Origin: Bacillota bacterium | GTDB lineage: Bacteria > Bacillota > Desulfotomaculia > Desulfotomaculales > Pelotomaculaceae | NCBI GenBank assembly: GCA_029555205.1 | Contig: JAKPTB010000097.1 | Location: forward strand, 81,920 to 145,919 | Direction of reading: 5' to 3' | Length of the DNA: 64,000 bases | Shown here: piece after piece, positions 18,013 through 28,183 of the stretch | Layout: every line of letters begins with the position of its first letter | Position numbering within the stretch: position 1 is the first letter of the stretch | Notes under the pieces: model-generated | The model's database searches: none | What the model was told of the DNA's origin: nothing | What the model saw: only the letters and a program-made list of their open reading frames with translations | Position numbers and translations under genes: made by a program

Positions 18013-20370
18013 ATGCTGAAACTCACTAAATGCAGGATTATTGCTTTGCTGGTAATTGTTGCTCTTGTTTTTTCCGTGAGCCCTGCCTGGGCAGGGGAAA
18101 CACCGGTTTATCTAAGCAGGGGGGAAGTTGCCGGGATCGTTTTAAACGCTGCTGACGACTATAACCCGGGGATCTCGAAAAATGAGATCATGCTGGGCTT
18201 TGAGGATGGTACCCTGCGTGAAGAGGAACCAGCCACTAAAGCACAAGCTCTGGTCATGCTCAGCCGTGCCTTTGGAGAGTTTCCTTCACCCCGGGGCGAT
18301 AACCTGAGAAGAGGTGTTTTTGACCGGCATTTTAATGATGTGCCCCCATGGGCAGTGGAAGAAATTAATAAGCTGAAAAAGGTAGGGATATTATCCAGCC
18401 CGGTTGAGGGAGAATTGGGGGCAAATGAAAATATAAGCGCATCCGAGTTGAATAAGATCATAAAAAGAATTTGGGCTCTGGAAGGCAGCAACTTGAAGGA
18501 TGATTTTTATGCGGCTGTCAATAAGGAATGGCTGGATAGTTCCCAAATTCCCGCAGGGGAGGCCCGTAACAATACTTTTTTCCAGCTGAGGGATGAAAAT
18601 GAGAAGCGGATTTCTGAGATCCTGAATACCCTGTCGCAAAAGGATTGGCCCCAGGGGTCAAAAGAGCAAAAACTGGTTGATTTTTATCAAAGTGCCCTTG
18701 ATCTGGACAGCAGGAATGAACAGGGGATAGAGCCGGTCAGGAAGTATCTGCAGGCTTACGAAGAGGCGGACAGCCTGGAACAATTGATTCAGACTGACAT
18801 CGATATAAACCGGGAAACAGGTTATGGACAGCTCTTGTTTTATTATTTATATCAGGATCCCCAGGACAGTTCCAGTTACATTATGTATCATCAAGCTCTG
18901 GTGCCTACCTGGGAGAAGGATTTTTATACATCCCCGGACAAAAGGGATGCCTGTATAAGATATATTAGCCGGTTGTTGACACTTGCCGGAGAAGACGAAG
19001 CAACCGTCCAGAGTGTATCCAAAAAAATATTTGACATGGAAAAGGAACTCTCAGAAAACAGTCTGGATCCGGAGGAATATTACGATGTAGATAAGACCTA
19101 TAATGTTTATAGTCTGGAACAACTGGAATCGCTTTATCCAAATTTTGATTTTAAGAAAACAATCACAGACACCGGGTACCAATTACCTGATCGGGTTTGG
19201 GTAGATGATGAAGGTTTGTTGCTAAAATCAGCTCAGTATTTTAATGAAGAGAATTTGGAACTGCTAAAAGACTATGCAAAATTTAAATTTATTCATGCTT
19301 GCGGCTTCTCCCTTTCCAGGGAATTTATCGAGGCTGAACAGGAGTTTGACGCCCGGGTTTATGGTGTGGAAGGAGTAAAAACTGACCAACAGCTGGCAGT
19401 AATCGCAGTAAAAGATTATCTGCCGGACTATTTGGGCGAGATTTATGTGGAAAAATATTTTTCTGAGCAGGCCAAAAAAGATGTAGAAGAGATGGTTGCC
19501 AACTTCATTGAGGTGTATAAACAGAAAATCATTAATCTGGATTGGATGAGCAATGAGACCAAAGAAAGGGCCCTGAAAAAACTTGATAACATGAATGTAA
19601 AAATCGGCTATCCGGATAAATGGCCTACAACTCTGGATAATACGGACATCATATCCTATGAGGACGGCGGCAGCTATTTTGATAATGTATGCAGGATTAG
19701 CCTGGCTTATATTAATGAAAATATAGCTAAACAAGGCCAACCCGTGGATAAGAGTACCTGGATAATGCCTGTCTATGAGGTAAATGCCTATTACAATCCT
19801 CAAAACAATGAAATAGTATTTCCTGCCGGAATACTGCAAGAACCGTTTTACAGCGTCAATGCCTCCCCTGCCGAAAACTACGGGGGGATCGGGACGGTCA
19901 TTGCCCATGAAATTACCCATGCCTTTGATACCGTGGGAGGAAAATTTGATGAAATGGGCAACGCAAAGAACTGGTGGACCGAAGATGATTACCAGAATTT
20001 TATGGAAAGATCCAAACGGGTCCAAGAATTCTATGACGGTTTGGAGATAATTGCGGGCATCGAGAGCGACGGTGAGCTGACTCTGTTTGAGAATATCGCC
20101 GACCTGGGGGCCATGTCATGCTGCCTTAAGGTTTTGTCCCGGTATGAGAACCCGGATTATCAAGCATTTTTCAAATCTAATGCCGTTATCTGGCGGCAAA
20201 CCCTAACCCGGCAAATGGCCGATTATTTTAGTAAAGTTGATGTGCACAGCAACGCTAAACTTAGAGTTAACCGTACTGTGGTTAATTTCGATGAATTTTA
20301 TGAGGCCTTTGACATTGGTGAAAAAGACGGGATGTATATGCCGCCGGAAGAAAGAGTGGGGATTTGGTAA
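18013..20370 (+). CDS. Secreted M13 family metallopeptidase with SLH-like domain
   Basis: The 785-residue product begins with a signal peptide (cleavage after about SPAWA). An SLH-like region follows at residues about 30-155 (LSRGEVAGIVLN, LGFEDGTLREEEPATKAQAL, then WAVEEINKLKKVGIL), which would anchor it to the cell wall. The rest is a full M13 (neprilysin/PepO) zinc peptidase: HEITH at residues 632-636 with the catalytic Glu, the third zinc ligand in ENIADLGA (Glu 693), and a normal C-terminus ending in IW. It should cut small extracellular peptides. ATG 18013 follows GGGGGGA. An upstream TTG at 17992 is in frame but lacks a ribosome site. Confidence 0.92.
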   Translation: MLKLTKCRIIALLVIVALVFSVSPAWAGETPVYLSRGEVAGIVLNAADDYNPGISKNEIMLGFEDGTLREEEPATKAQALVMLSRAFGEFPSPRGDNLRRGVFDRHFNDVPPWAVEEINKLKKVGILSSPVEGELGANENISASELNKIIKRIWALEGSNLKDDFYAAVNKEWLDSSQIPAGEARNNTFFQLRDENEKRISEILNTLSQKDWPQGSKEQKLVDFYQSALDLDSRNEQGIEPVRKYLQAYEEADSLEQLIQTDIDINRETGYGQLLFYYLYQDPQDSSSYIMYHQALVPTWEKDFYTSPDKRDACIRYISRLLTLAGEDEATVQSVSKKIFDMEKELSENSLDPEEYYDVDKTYNVYSLEQLESLYPNFDFKKTITDTGYQLPDRVWVDDEGLLLKSAQYFNEENLELLKDYAKFKFIHACGFSLSREFIEAEQEFDARVYGVEGVKTDQQLAVIAVKDYLPDYLGEIYVEKYFSEQAKKDVEEMVANFIEVYKQKIINLDWMSNETKERALKKLDNMNVKIGYPDKWPTTLDNTDIISYEDGGSYFDNVCRISLAYINENIAKQGQPVDKSTWIMPVYEVNAYYNPQNNEIVFPAGILQEPFYSVNASPAENYGGIGTVIAHEITHAFDTVGGKFDEMGNAKNWWTEDDYQNFMERSKRVQEFYDGLEIIAGIESDGELTLFENIADLGAMSCCLKVLSRYENPDYQAFFKSNAVIWRQTLTRQMADYFSKVDVHSNAKLRVNRTVVNFDEFYEAFDIGEKDGMYMPPEERVGIW

Positions 20371-20645
20371 AATGTTGCTGCTCAAGGTACTGAAGACAGG
20401 GTTTCTAGCAAAATTGACTGAAGCAGTAACTTGCAGGCAGTCACCGGTGCCTTTACAGCCGCTTATTGTAAGTTGTGTCAGTTTAACTTGGATTTAAGCT
20501 GGCCGTCACAGCAAACCCCATAACTGGCTTTGCATAAGTTGAACCTAGCCAGAAATGAAATAACCAGTGGAGAAAAAGCATTATTGATTTTTTGAATAAA
20601 ATGAAGTATCATGTAGTAGGTTTTTTGAAGAGGAGGTGTAAAAAG

Positions 20646-20780
20646 ATGTATAGCTTCGCCGGAATGCATCTGGCAGTTGTCCCTGTGATTCCTGTTATTG
20701 GTTTTGTTTACAGGGATAAATGCGCCCGTTTGGAAAAACTGAAGGATACAAATCCGGAGAAGGCACATCTTTATTACTAA
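20646..20780 (+). CDS. Small membrane-type hypothetical protein (44 residues)
   Basis: ATG 20646 sits seven bases after a near-ideal AGGAGGTG, which is why I accept this short gene. The product starts MYSFAGMHLAVVPVIPVIGF, one hydrophobic helix, and continues with a charged tail (RLEKLKDTNPEKAHLYY). It is not recognised. It stands alone and is followed 34 bases later by a strong terminator, so it appears to be its own transcription unit. The spacer 20371-20645 shows nothing else. Confidence 0.6.
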   Translation: MYSFAGMHLAVVPVIPVIGFVYRDKCARLEKLKDTNPEKAHLYY

Positions 20781-20814
20781 CCTTTTTATTATATTAGATT
20801 GGATTAGTATAAAT

Positions 20815-20846
20815 AAAAGACGGTGGTGCTCTCCATCGTCTTTTTT
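20815..20846 (+). terminator. Rho-independent terminator
   Basis: AAAAGACGGTGG pairs with CCATCGTCTTTT around a six-base loop, followed by further T residues. It separates the small membrane gene from the MFS gene. Confidence 0.9.
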
Positions 20847-20881
20847 GTGTCCTTTTTCCAGTAATTGAGAAAGGAATGTTT

Positions 20882-22102
20882 ATGAACGCAAATCTTAAGC
20901 CTGACAATAATTCCTCATGGAAGAGAAATATAACTTTATTTTTAATCAGTCAGAATTTATCTCTATTCGGTTCCTCTATGGTGAGTTTCGCCATTATCTG
21001 GTATGTCACCCTGCAGACCTCATCGGGCAAATGGATAATGCTATTTACCATTTGCTCTTTATTGCCTCAGTTGCTCATATCTCTCTGGGCCGGTGTCTGG
21101 GCGGACCGCCATAACCGTAAACACCTCATTATGCTGGCGGATGGCTTCATTGCCCTGGCCACGCTGGGTCTGTTGATTGCTTTTTGGGCCGGGTACCGGA
21201 GTATGGAACTGCTTTTAGTGATTTCTTTTATTCGCTCAATCGGCGCAGGGATTCAGACGCCCTCCGTCAATGCCCTGTATCCGCAGATTGTACCGCTGGA
21301 AAAGTTGACCAGGGTGCAGGGGTTCAATCAAACCCTGAATTCTGTGTTGATGCTGCTTTCTCCCGCAGTTGGCGGTGTCGTACTCGGGACTGTGGGGATT
21401 ACCTGGGCTTTTATGCTGGATGTGCTTACCGCCTCCCTGGCCATTGCCGTGCTCAGCTTTATTAGTGTTGAAAAGGTAGCCCGGCCTGAGGAAACGGCTT
21501 CTGTTTTCTCCGAGTTGCTTGAGGGGATAACCTATGCTCTTAACCACAAACTACTAAGGCAGGTTTTACTATATTTTGGGATATCCTTCTTCCTCATTAC
21601 ACCGGCAGCGTTTTTGACACCACTACTGGTGGAACGCAGCTTCGGCAGCGATGTTTGGCGGTTGACCGCGAACGAAATGGTCTGGACAACAGGTTCTTTG
21701 ATTGGCGGGGTCTTTGTTTCCCTGCATGGTGAATTCAAGAATAAGATCCTTACTGTGGCTATTTGCCTGGTGGCATTCGGCATCTCTTTCGCACTATTGG
21801 GTGTTGCCGGTAATTTCACCATCTATTTGCTGATTATGGGTGTAGCCGGGCTCTTTATGCCGGTTGCCGCGACAGCGCAAACTGTATTAATTCAGGAGAA
21901 TGTGGAAGCAGCCATGATGGGGCGGGTCTTTTCCCTGGTACAAATCCTTACAGGCGCTGCCATGCCGGTAGCTATCCTGTTTTTCGGCCCCCTTGCGGAT
22001 ATTGTCCCCATTGGCGCAATACTCCTGGTAACGGGTTTATTACTGGCAGTGGCAGGTGTATTATATCAATTCACCAGTAAGCGCGCCGGCTTGAATTTGT
22101 AG
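20882..22102 (+). CDS. MFS exporter, MefA-like (DHA3 type)
   Basis: The 406-residue product has 12 predicted membrane segments and the MFS loop 2-3 motif variant GVWADRHNRKHLIMLAD. The text around NALYPQIVPLEKLTRVQGFN and LMLLSPAVGGVVLGT is typical of the Mef/DHA3 subgroup of drug and macrolide exporters. The substrate cannot be told from sequence, and resistance should not be assumed. ATG 20882 is chosen because AAAGGA is eight bases upstream; ATG 20876 is too close to it. No regulator is adjacent. Confidence 0.85.
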   Translation: MNANLKPDNNSSWKRNITLFLISQNLSLFGSSMVSFAIIWYVTLQTSSGKWIMLFTICSLLPQLLISLWAGVWADRHNRKHLIMLADGFIALATLGLLIAFWAGYRSMELLLVISFIRSIGAGIQTPSVNALYPQIVPLEKLTRVQGFNQTLNSVLMLLSPAVGGVVLGTVGITWAFMLDVLTASLAIAVLSFISVEKVARPEETASVFSELLEGITYALNHKLLRQVLLYFGISFFLITPAAFLTPLLVERSFGSDVWRLTANEMVWTTGSLIGGVFVSLHGEFKNKILTVAICLVAFGISFALLGVAGNFTIYLLIMGVAGLFMPVAATAQTVLIQENVEAAMMGRVFSLVQILTGAAMPVAILFFGPLADIVPIGAILLVTGLLLAVAGVLYQFTSKRAGLNL

Positions 22103-22312
22103 GTTAATGCCCGTGTAATTGATCTTGTATATTGTTCTGATTTTTGAACTGGTACATGATCTAGTAATTGATCGGGCAGCGCACCAGATTCACGTGCCTG
22201 CACAGCGTCCTGTGACGAAAAGGTTAATTCTGTTATAATGATAGACAATATTGGAACAACTGAACAACTGATAGGATCCAAAGAATGATGAGAATAAAGG
22301 GTGTCGTTAGAC

Positions 22313-23935
22313 ATGCACAGGGATTTTATTCCGCAGGAAAAAATTGAGGCCATGGCTGCTGAGGCGGCCAGGTGCCTGGACCCTGAACTGCTCGAAAAGG
22401 GAAAGCAGTATTGCCGGAAGGGCCGGGTGGAATACGCCAGAGTTTTCGGGCCCATGATTTACGCCCAGGTTAGTGACGGAAAAAAGTACATCGTCCAATT
22501 ACACATCGATAACTTTTCCCGGAGCACCTGTACTTGTGCCAGAAAACAACTATGTGAGCATATTGCTGCAGTATTTTTTCATCACTATGGTGACGGGCCG
22601 CAGCCGGACATAGTATCGTCCGGAGCTGATGTTCCCATCCTTGATTTGAGCTACCCTCCGGAACCCATTGTTCAGCCCCGGAAACCCTTCCCGGTTATCC
22701 CGACTCCGAAGGGGCCGGTGGAACAGTGGTATAAATATTATGAACTCCAGTACCGGCGGCTCAGGGAGGACATATGTACCTCGCTAAGATCCTCTTCCTA
22801 CACATATTCAGGTCATCAATTGGATGAATTGTACTTCTCACCAGGGTTTTATGACGAATTTTCCGCCTGCCTGTCGCTTCAAAGTGAACACTGGCCCTTG
22901 CCGGTTAAAGATTTGTTCCGGCTGTACGGCTGCCTGTTTTTTATGGCGGGGCTGGAGGAAGAGATAAAAGAGCAGGGTCAGAAGTCCTCATTCATGGACA
23001 GTTTTCAAATCAGCGTGATTGAGGAAGATTTTTTAGATGCCTTCAGCTCAATTATACCCGCCGGCCTGCAGGCTCAATACCAGCCGTTTTTACAGAAGCT
23101 TGTTCAGATTACTCACCAGAGCCTTTTCCAGAAGCAGGAGCAGCTTTTTGACTGGCTTTGGATTTACCGCCTGCTGTGTATGGATGTCTTTGGCGACCAG
23201 GAATGGTGGAAAAGAGAGAAGGCTTACCTGGAAGAAAAAATGGAGAAGGCTGAGGAGGGCGGACGGGAGTATTATTTAGCCGCCCTGGCCCTGGCCAGCC
23301 TGTATATTACCGGAAACAGGAAGGAAGCCGCCCTGGCCGTGCTACAAAAGCCGAGAAAGAAGCGGGTCGGGGACATGCTTTTTTACCTTGAATACCTGAC
23401 CAGGCAGGAGGAATGGGATGCTCTCCTGCTCTGGCTGCGCTGGATGGCGCCCGCTGTGCTGAAAGCAAGCCCGGGGGTAATTGAAAAAATCTGCCGTTAC
23501 TGCATCCGGGGGGCTGAAAATAGCGAAGCACCGGAACATTTTATCAAGCTGTTCCGCTTCTGGCTGCCCCACGGTTTCGATGTCTATGCGGATTACCTTC
23601 TGGAGGCAGGCCTGCACAGGGAATGGGTAGAATTACACATGAGCTGCCTGGGACGCATGGAAACCGGCATTGACAGAGGCGACCTGCGCTATCTGGAATC
23701 CCTGGATCCGGCAGTACTGATCCCCCTGTATCACCAGTGGGCGGCCAGGCTCATTGAGGAGAAAGGCCGCAAATCTTATAAGGAGGCAGTCAGGCTGCTG
23801 AAAAAACTGCGCAATATCTATGGAAAGCAGAAAAGAAAAAAGGAATGGGAGACGTTTATTTCCCGTCTTGCTTCATATTACCGGCGCCTGAGGGCGTTTC
23901 AGGAAGAATTGCGGAAAGGAAAGCTGATCTCCTGA
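22313..23935 (+). CDS. SWIM zinc-finger protein, partner of SNF2 helicase
   Basis: The product has 540 residues. The N-terminal part contains a SWIM motif, CTCARKQLCEHIAAVF at about residues 68-83 (CxC...CxH), a zinc-binding nucleic-acid or protein interaction module. The remainder is rich in helices and Trp/Leu with no recognised domain. ATG 22313 has AAAGGGTG nine bases upstream. The stop overlaps the start of the SNF2 gene (tgATG), so the two are translationally coupled. SWIM plus SNF2/HepA pairs recur in bacteria. A joint role in chromatin-like remodelling or transcription recycling is assumed but not proven. Confidence 0.85.
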   Translation: MHRDFIPQEKIEAMAAEAARCLDPELLEKGKQYCRKGRVEYARVFGPMIYAQVSDGKKYIVQLHIDNFSRSTCTCARKQLCEHIAAVFFHHYGDGPQPDIVSSGADVPILDLSYPPEPIVQPRKPFPVIPTPKGPVEQWYKYYELQYRRLREDICTSLRSSSYTYSGHQLDELYFSPGFYDEFSACLSLQSEHWPLPVKDLFRLYGCLFFMAGLEEEIKEQGQKSSFMDSFQISVIEEDFLDAFSSIIPAGLQAQYQPFLQKLVQITHQSLFQKQEQLFDWLWIYRLLCMDVFGDQEWWKREKAYLEEKMEKAEEGGREYYLAALALASLYITGNRKEAALAVLQKPRKKRVGDMLFYLEYLTRQEEWDALLLWLRWMAPAVLKASPGVIEKICRYCIRGAENSEAPEHFIKLFRFWLPHGFDVYADYLLEAGLHREWVELHMSCLGRMETGIDRGDLRYLESLDPAVLIPLYHQWAARLIEEKGRKSYKEAVRLLKKLRNIYGKQKRKKEWETFISRLASYYRRLRAFQEELRKGKLIS

Positions 23936-26832
23936 TGATAGATTACGGCATCAAAGTTTTTTTAGAGTGGGTTTCCGGAAAGGGATTTTTCCTTTGGGGC
24001 GGCGGCAGGGGAATATACGGCCAAGATTTAAAATACCTGCTCTTTGCCAGGCACCAGCCTTCCTTTTACGGGACATTTATAGACAGCAGCAAATACCAGG
24101 ACAGGGATGCTCTATTCATATCCCCCCTCACAGCCCTGGACTTCCTTACCATACAGACCTGGTCCGATGAAATAGAATGGCATTGGAGCAAGGAGATTAT
24201 TGAGCTTAAAGCAGCAGCCCCGCTGTTAAAGGCAGCCCTGGCCGCAGGTTACTGGAAACCGGACTACGATCTCTGGGCGGCAGGCCGGCGGGGATGGCGG
24301 CTGGACTGGGAACGGGCCTGTACAACGGACCTCCCGGAGGTGGCGTTGACGGTGCCGTACCTGGAAGAATGGGCCAGCCTGCTCATCGAAGAATTGATTG
24401 AACAGGACCCGGAAATCAGAGATGCCTGGGTGAATATAGTGACCTCCCACCCTTTGCTGTTACCCATCCAGAGCCACCGGCCGGTAACCGGCGACGAAGA
24501 AACCTGGCTGGAGGCCGTGGGCTGGCGGCAGGACCCCGCGCCCTTCAGGACCTGTCTGGAACTGGTTGAACCGGGGAGAGACGGTTCCGCCTGGCGTCTC
24601 AACATTATTTTACAGGACAAACAGGACCCCAACCGGGTAATCCTCTGGGAGCCCGGGGAGTCCGGAGAGCACCGGGAGTCCGGCCGGGATGAGGCAATGC
24701 CGCCGGAATGGCGGCAGCACGGGGAAAGCATCCGGCGCCAGGTGCGGAAATGGATCGAGGTCCTGCCGTGGCTGGAGGATGCCGGCGGCGAAAAGGCGGA
24801 GGAAGGGGCCGGGCTGCGCCGGGAGTTGAACGAAGCAGAGGCCTGGGAATTTCTCGACTCCGGGAGTGTCCAACTGGTACAGGCCGGACATACTGTCCTG
24901 CTGCCCAAATGGTGGGGGGAAGTGCAAAAGCTCGTACCGGCCCTGAAAATCAGGACCCGCTCCTCGGTGGGTTCCTGGAAAGAAAGCCGGCTGGGAATCG
25001 ATCAGATTGTGCAGTTTGACTGGAATCTGGCTGTGGGCGATCTGGAGCTATCAGAAGACGAATTCCGCGAAATTGTCAGGAAAAAGAAGCGCCTGGTGCA
25101 AATCCAGGGCAAATGGTTCCAGCTGGACCCGTCTTGTTTTAAGAAGATCCAGCAGTTCATCCGGAAGAAGGAAGGTCTTACCCTGGGTGAAATTCTGCAC
25201 CTGCGCCTGCTCGGACCGGCCGCCTCAACCCCTGCTGAACAAGAGGCAGGCGCGGAGGATGACGCCCTCCAGGTAGAAGTTGAGTTGAGCGGGCAGCTGG
25301 CGCAGATGGTTGAGCAACTGGGTAACTTGAATCAAATACCTGTTCCGGAAGTTGCTGAGTCTTTCCGGGGCGTCCTGAGACCGTACCAGCTAATGGGTAC
25401 TGCCTGGATGTTGTTCCTGCGCCGCTTCGGCCTGGGGTGTTGTCTGGCAGATGACATGGGCCTCGGGAAGACAATCCAATGGATTGCTTACCTGTTAAAG
25501 GTAAGGGAAGAAGAGAATCCAGTCCTGCCGGCCTTACTGATCTGTCCCACGTCAGTTCTGGGCAACTGGCAAAAGGAACTGGCCCGCTTTGCCCCGGATT
25601 TGAAGATCCGGCTGCACTACGGACCGCAGCGGCCCAAAGGCGCTGATTTTCTCCCCTCCATCCAGGGAGCCGGCGTGGTGCTTACATCATACAACCTGGC
25701 CCACATAGATGAAGCTGAACTGTCCATGGTGGATTGGGACTGCATCTGTCTGGACGAAGCTCAGAACATTAAAAACGCATACACCAAACAGGCCGCAGCG
25801 ATCAGGAGACTGAAAGGACGCCACCGCATCGCCATGACCGGAACGCCGATGGAAAACCGCCTTACCGAGCTTTGGTCCATCTACGACTTTATCAACCCTG
25901 GTTACCTCGGGAGCAGCGGGGAGTTCAGCCGCAAATTCGTCGGTGTGATCGAGAAGAGGGGGGACGCGGCGGATATCAGCCGGGTCCAGAAGCTAATCCG
26001 GCCTTTCCTCCTGAGGAGGGTCAAGAGTGACCCGGCCATAGAACTGGACCTGCCGGAGAAGCAGGAACAGAAGGAGTATATACCGCTGACGGTGGAACAG
26101 GCCTCCCTCTATGAAGGCGTCTTGCACGATCTCTTTGAAAAACTGGAAAAATCAGAGGGCATGGCCCGCCGCGGGCTGATTCTGTCTACCCTGAGCAGGT
26201 TGAAACAGGTCTGTGACCACCCTGCGCTGTTTCTGAAAGAAGAGCCCCTGGAAAATGTCAACGACATCAGCGGACGTTCTAAAAAAGTGGAGCGCCTTTT
26301 GGAAATGGTTGCCCAACTGCGCCAGGAAGGGGAGCGCTGTCTTGTATTCACGCAGTTTGTCAGGATGGGCCGGCTGCTCCAGGAGGTATTGCTAAAAGAA
26401 CTGGGAGAACAGTCCTATTATTTATTTGGCGGTACCCCCAGGAAGGAACGGGACGAAATGGTGGCCCGTTTCCAGGGGACAGCCTCAAAGGGCGGGGACA
26501 GTCCCAAAATTTTTATCCTTTCCCTGAAAGCCGGCGGCCTGGGATTAAATCTGACCGCCGCCAACCACGTCTTTCATTTTGACCGCTGGTGGAACCCGGC
26601 CGTGGAAAATCAGGCCACTGACCGTTCCCACCGGATTGGGCAGAACCGTCACGTTATGGTGCATAAGTTTATCAGTCTTGGTACCATGGAGGAACGTATT
26701 GACGAAGTGCTGGAACGCAAGTCGGGTTTGAACGAGCAGATTATCGGCAATAGCGAAGCCTGGCTGACGGAATTCTCCACCAGCGAGCTGAGGGAACTTT
26801 TCACCCTCCGCAAAGAATGGGTCGGCGTCTAA
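23935..26832 (+). CDS. SNF2-family DEAD/DEAH helicase (HepA/RapA-like)
   Basis: The product has 965 residues. The first 470 form an accessory region of the bacterial SNF2 type (DUF3670-like). The motor follows: Walker A DDMGLGKT at residues 506-513, motif Ia LICPTSVLGNW, motif II DEAQ at 607-610, motif III MTGTPMENRLTELWSI, then lobe 2 with FTQFVRMG, LKAGGLGLNLTAANHV and FDRWWNPAVENQATDR. All expected ATPase motifs are present, so it is likely active in ATP-driven DNA translocation. The ATG overlaps the SWIM stop. It may belong to a defence or genome-maintenance module, but no other such gene is adjacent. Confidence 0.93.
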   Translation: MIDYGIKVFLEWVSGKGFFLWGGGRGIYGQDLKYLLFARHQPSFYGTFIDSSKYQDRDALFISPLTALDFLTIQTWSDEIEWHWSKEIIELKAAAPLLKAALAAGYWKPDYDLWAAGRRGWRLDWERACTTDLPEVALTVPYLEEWASLLIEELIEQDPEIRDAWVNIVTSHPLLLPIQSHRPVTGDEETWLEAVGWRQDPAPFRTCLELVEPGRDGSAWRLNIILQDKQDPNRVILWEPGESGEHRESGRDEAMPPEWRQHGESIRRQVRKWIEVLPWLEDAGGEKAEEGAGLRRELNEAEAWEFLDSGSVQLVQAGHTVLLPKWWGEVQKLVPALKIRTRSSVGSWKESRLGIDQIVQFDWNLAVGDLELSEDEFREIVRKKKRLVQIQGKWFQLDPSCFKKIQQFIRKKEGLTLGEILHLRLLGPAASTPAEQEAGAEDDALQVEVELSGQLAQMVEQLGNLNQIPVPEVAESFRGVLRPYQLMGTAWMLFLRRFGLGCCLADDMGLGKTIQWIAYLLKVREEENPVLPALLICPTSVLGNWQKELARFAPDLKIRLHYGPQRPKGADFLPSIQGAGVVLTSYNLAHIDEAELSMVDWDCICLDEAQNIKNAYTKQAAAIRRLKGRHRIAMTGTPMENRLTELWSIYDFINPGYLGSSGEFSRKFVGVIEKRGDAADISRVQKLIRPFLLRRVKSDPAIELDLPEKQEQKEYIPLTVEQASLYEGVLHDLFEKLEKSEGMARRGLILSTLSRLKQVCDHPALFLKEEPLENVNDISGRSKKVERLLEMVAQLRQEGERCLVFTQFVRMGRLLQEVLLKELGEQSYYLFGGTPRKERDEMVARFQGTASKGGDSPKIFILSLKAGGLGLNLTAANHVFHFDRWWNPAVENQATDRSHRIGQNRHVMVHKFISLGTMEERIDEVLERKSGLNEQIIGNSEAWLTEFSTSELRELFTLRKEWVGV

Positions 26833-26876
26833 GGCGGTGCTTATGGATTTGGTTTATGCTAAGGGGGTACTTCTTC

Positions 26877-27083
26877 TTGGGAGCAAAAAAGAAAGAGAAA
26901 AATAAAAAAAAGCGTCAGGGCAGGAAAAAGACTGTTGCAATAAAAACCAGGGATACCACCGGCGATGCCCACGGCCCTGAGTTGCCGGGTCTTAACCACA
27001 TGTCCGGCCAGTGGCAGGAATTTTACAGGCTGGTGATTGAAAGGGTGAAGAATGAAGGCAGCGCTACATTCACTGTTAAATAG
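26877..27083 (+). CDS. Small basic hypothetical protein
   Basis: The product has 68 residues from a TTG at 26877 placed six bases after AGGGGG. An in-frame ATG at 26856 is an alternative. The first 20 residues are very Lys/Arg-rich (GAKKKEKNKKKRQGRKK). The rest is acidic to neutral (PELPGLNHMSGQWQEFYRLV). No family is recognised. It follows the SNF2 gene by 44 bases and may be co-transcribed. The poly-basic head suggests nucleic-acid binding, but that is inference only. Confidence 0.45.
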   Translation: MGAKKKEKNKKKRQGRKKTVAIKTRDTTGDAHGPELPGLNHMSGQWQEFYRLVIERVKNEGSATFTVK

Positions 27084-28183
27084 GAATTAATCAACCGGTA
27101 TCGTTCTCATAGGTTTCACCAACTAATTCCAGAGCATCAACAGTGTTTCCCCGGAACATGTATAGGAAAGCTTGCCGGGGATAGACAAAGAATTAAAAAT
27201 TAGCTATCAACAGTCATCGCAGTATGCGATATTGGAATCTTTATTTTACCAGCCGGTAGAATAGAGATTTCTTTTTTTGACATAAACAAGTGCAATGTGA
27301 TGTCCTGGCGACCGTAATCAAATGGAAATATAAATTTTGCTGGCATCTTTGTTTGGAACAACGGTTTGCCGGAATAAACGATGTGGCTCCGGATAATATT
27401 CCGGCAGAGGACATAGAAGTTATGATTGAAGGGTTTTAAGCATGGACTGGAAAGACCGGAAAAAATGTAATGTTTAAATGAATTGACAAAATAAATTGAG
27501 GCCTTATAAAAACATGGACAATAAAGATGATTTAAATTTGTAAAAAAAATTACAATTTTCATTATTAGATCGTGCAGGAAATTTTAACTGGAAATAGAAT
27601 CAAAGGTATCATTTGTATCAAAAACCATATTCATTGCAATTCATGATGCAAGTAACTGATTTGATTCATAACGGTGGGATCCAGATCAACCAGTTAGTTT
27701 GCGATATTGCTGACAAAGCGAGTCTAGCGGTGGGAGACATCGTGATTGAATACAGGACAAAAACCGTGAACAACAATGATAACCTTATCCCCGCCCTAAG
27801 AGAAGCGCCTGCCGGCGAGGTTTTCAAAAAAAACATACCTGTGTCTTAACCAAACTGTTAATTATATATGTACAAAAGCGATACTGACAATGAGGGGGGA
27901 TAGGGCGCCGAACTGATGACGATATGGTGTTGTTGAACTATTTGAGTAAAGGAAGCTTAATTGAATAAGTTTTTTTATTGTTTAGGGAATTATGCTTTTC
28001 GAGAGTTGTGGATAAGTGTAGAATTAAGTCATGGAAGCAAATGGTAAATCTCGGGCAGAAACAATAAAGATAAAACAAATTCTTGCTGACCACTGGGAAG
28101 AAATAAACTAAAAAAAATATTCTTTGCTAAATATTTGCTGTACAACAGAAATATTTAGCCAACTGCTGAGGGGAGAGGGATTA
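27084..28183. other. Gene-poor region with possible degraded fragments
   Basis: No intact gene with a ribosome site is seen in about 1.1 kb. On the plus strand a stretch ending at about 27440 reads LEQRFAGINDVAPDNIPAED, then IEVMIEGF and a stop. It looks like a protein C-terminus but is not identified. A 26-codon frame from ATG 28032 (MEANGKSRAETIKIKQILAD, then HWEEIN) may be a relic. A 79-codon frame at 27613-27849 has no ribosome site. The sequence is AT-rich and looks like decayed DNA. Confidence 0.4.

Noticed and set aside
20882..22102. Calling the MFS gene a macrolide-resistance determinant
   Set aside because: The resemblance to MefA-type exporters is at subgroup level only. The substrate cannot be read from the sequence.
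27200..27562. A 120-codon minus-strand frame in the gene-poor region
   Set aside because: It has no ribosome site and no recognised motif, and the plus strand there shows a more protein-like fragment ending at about 27440.
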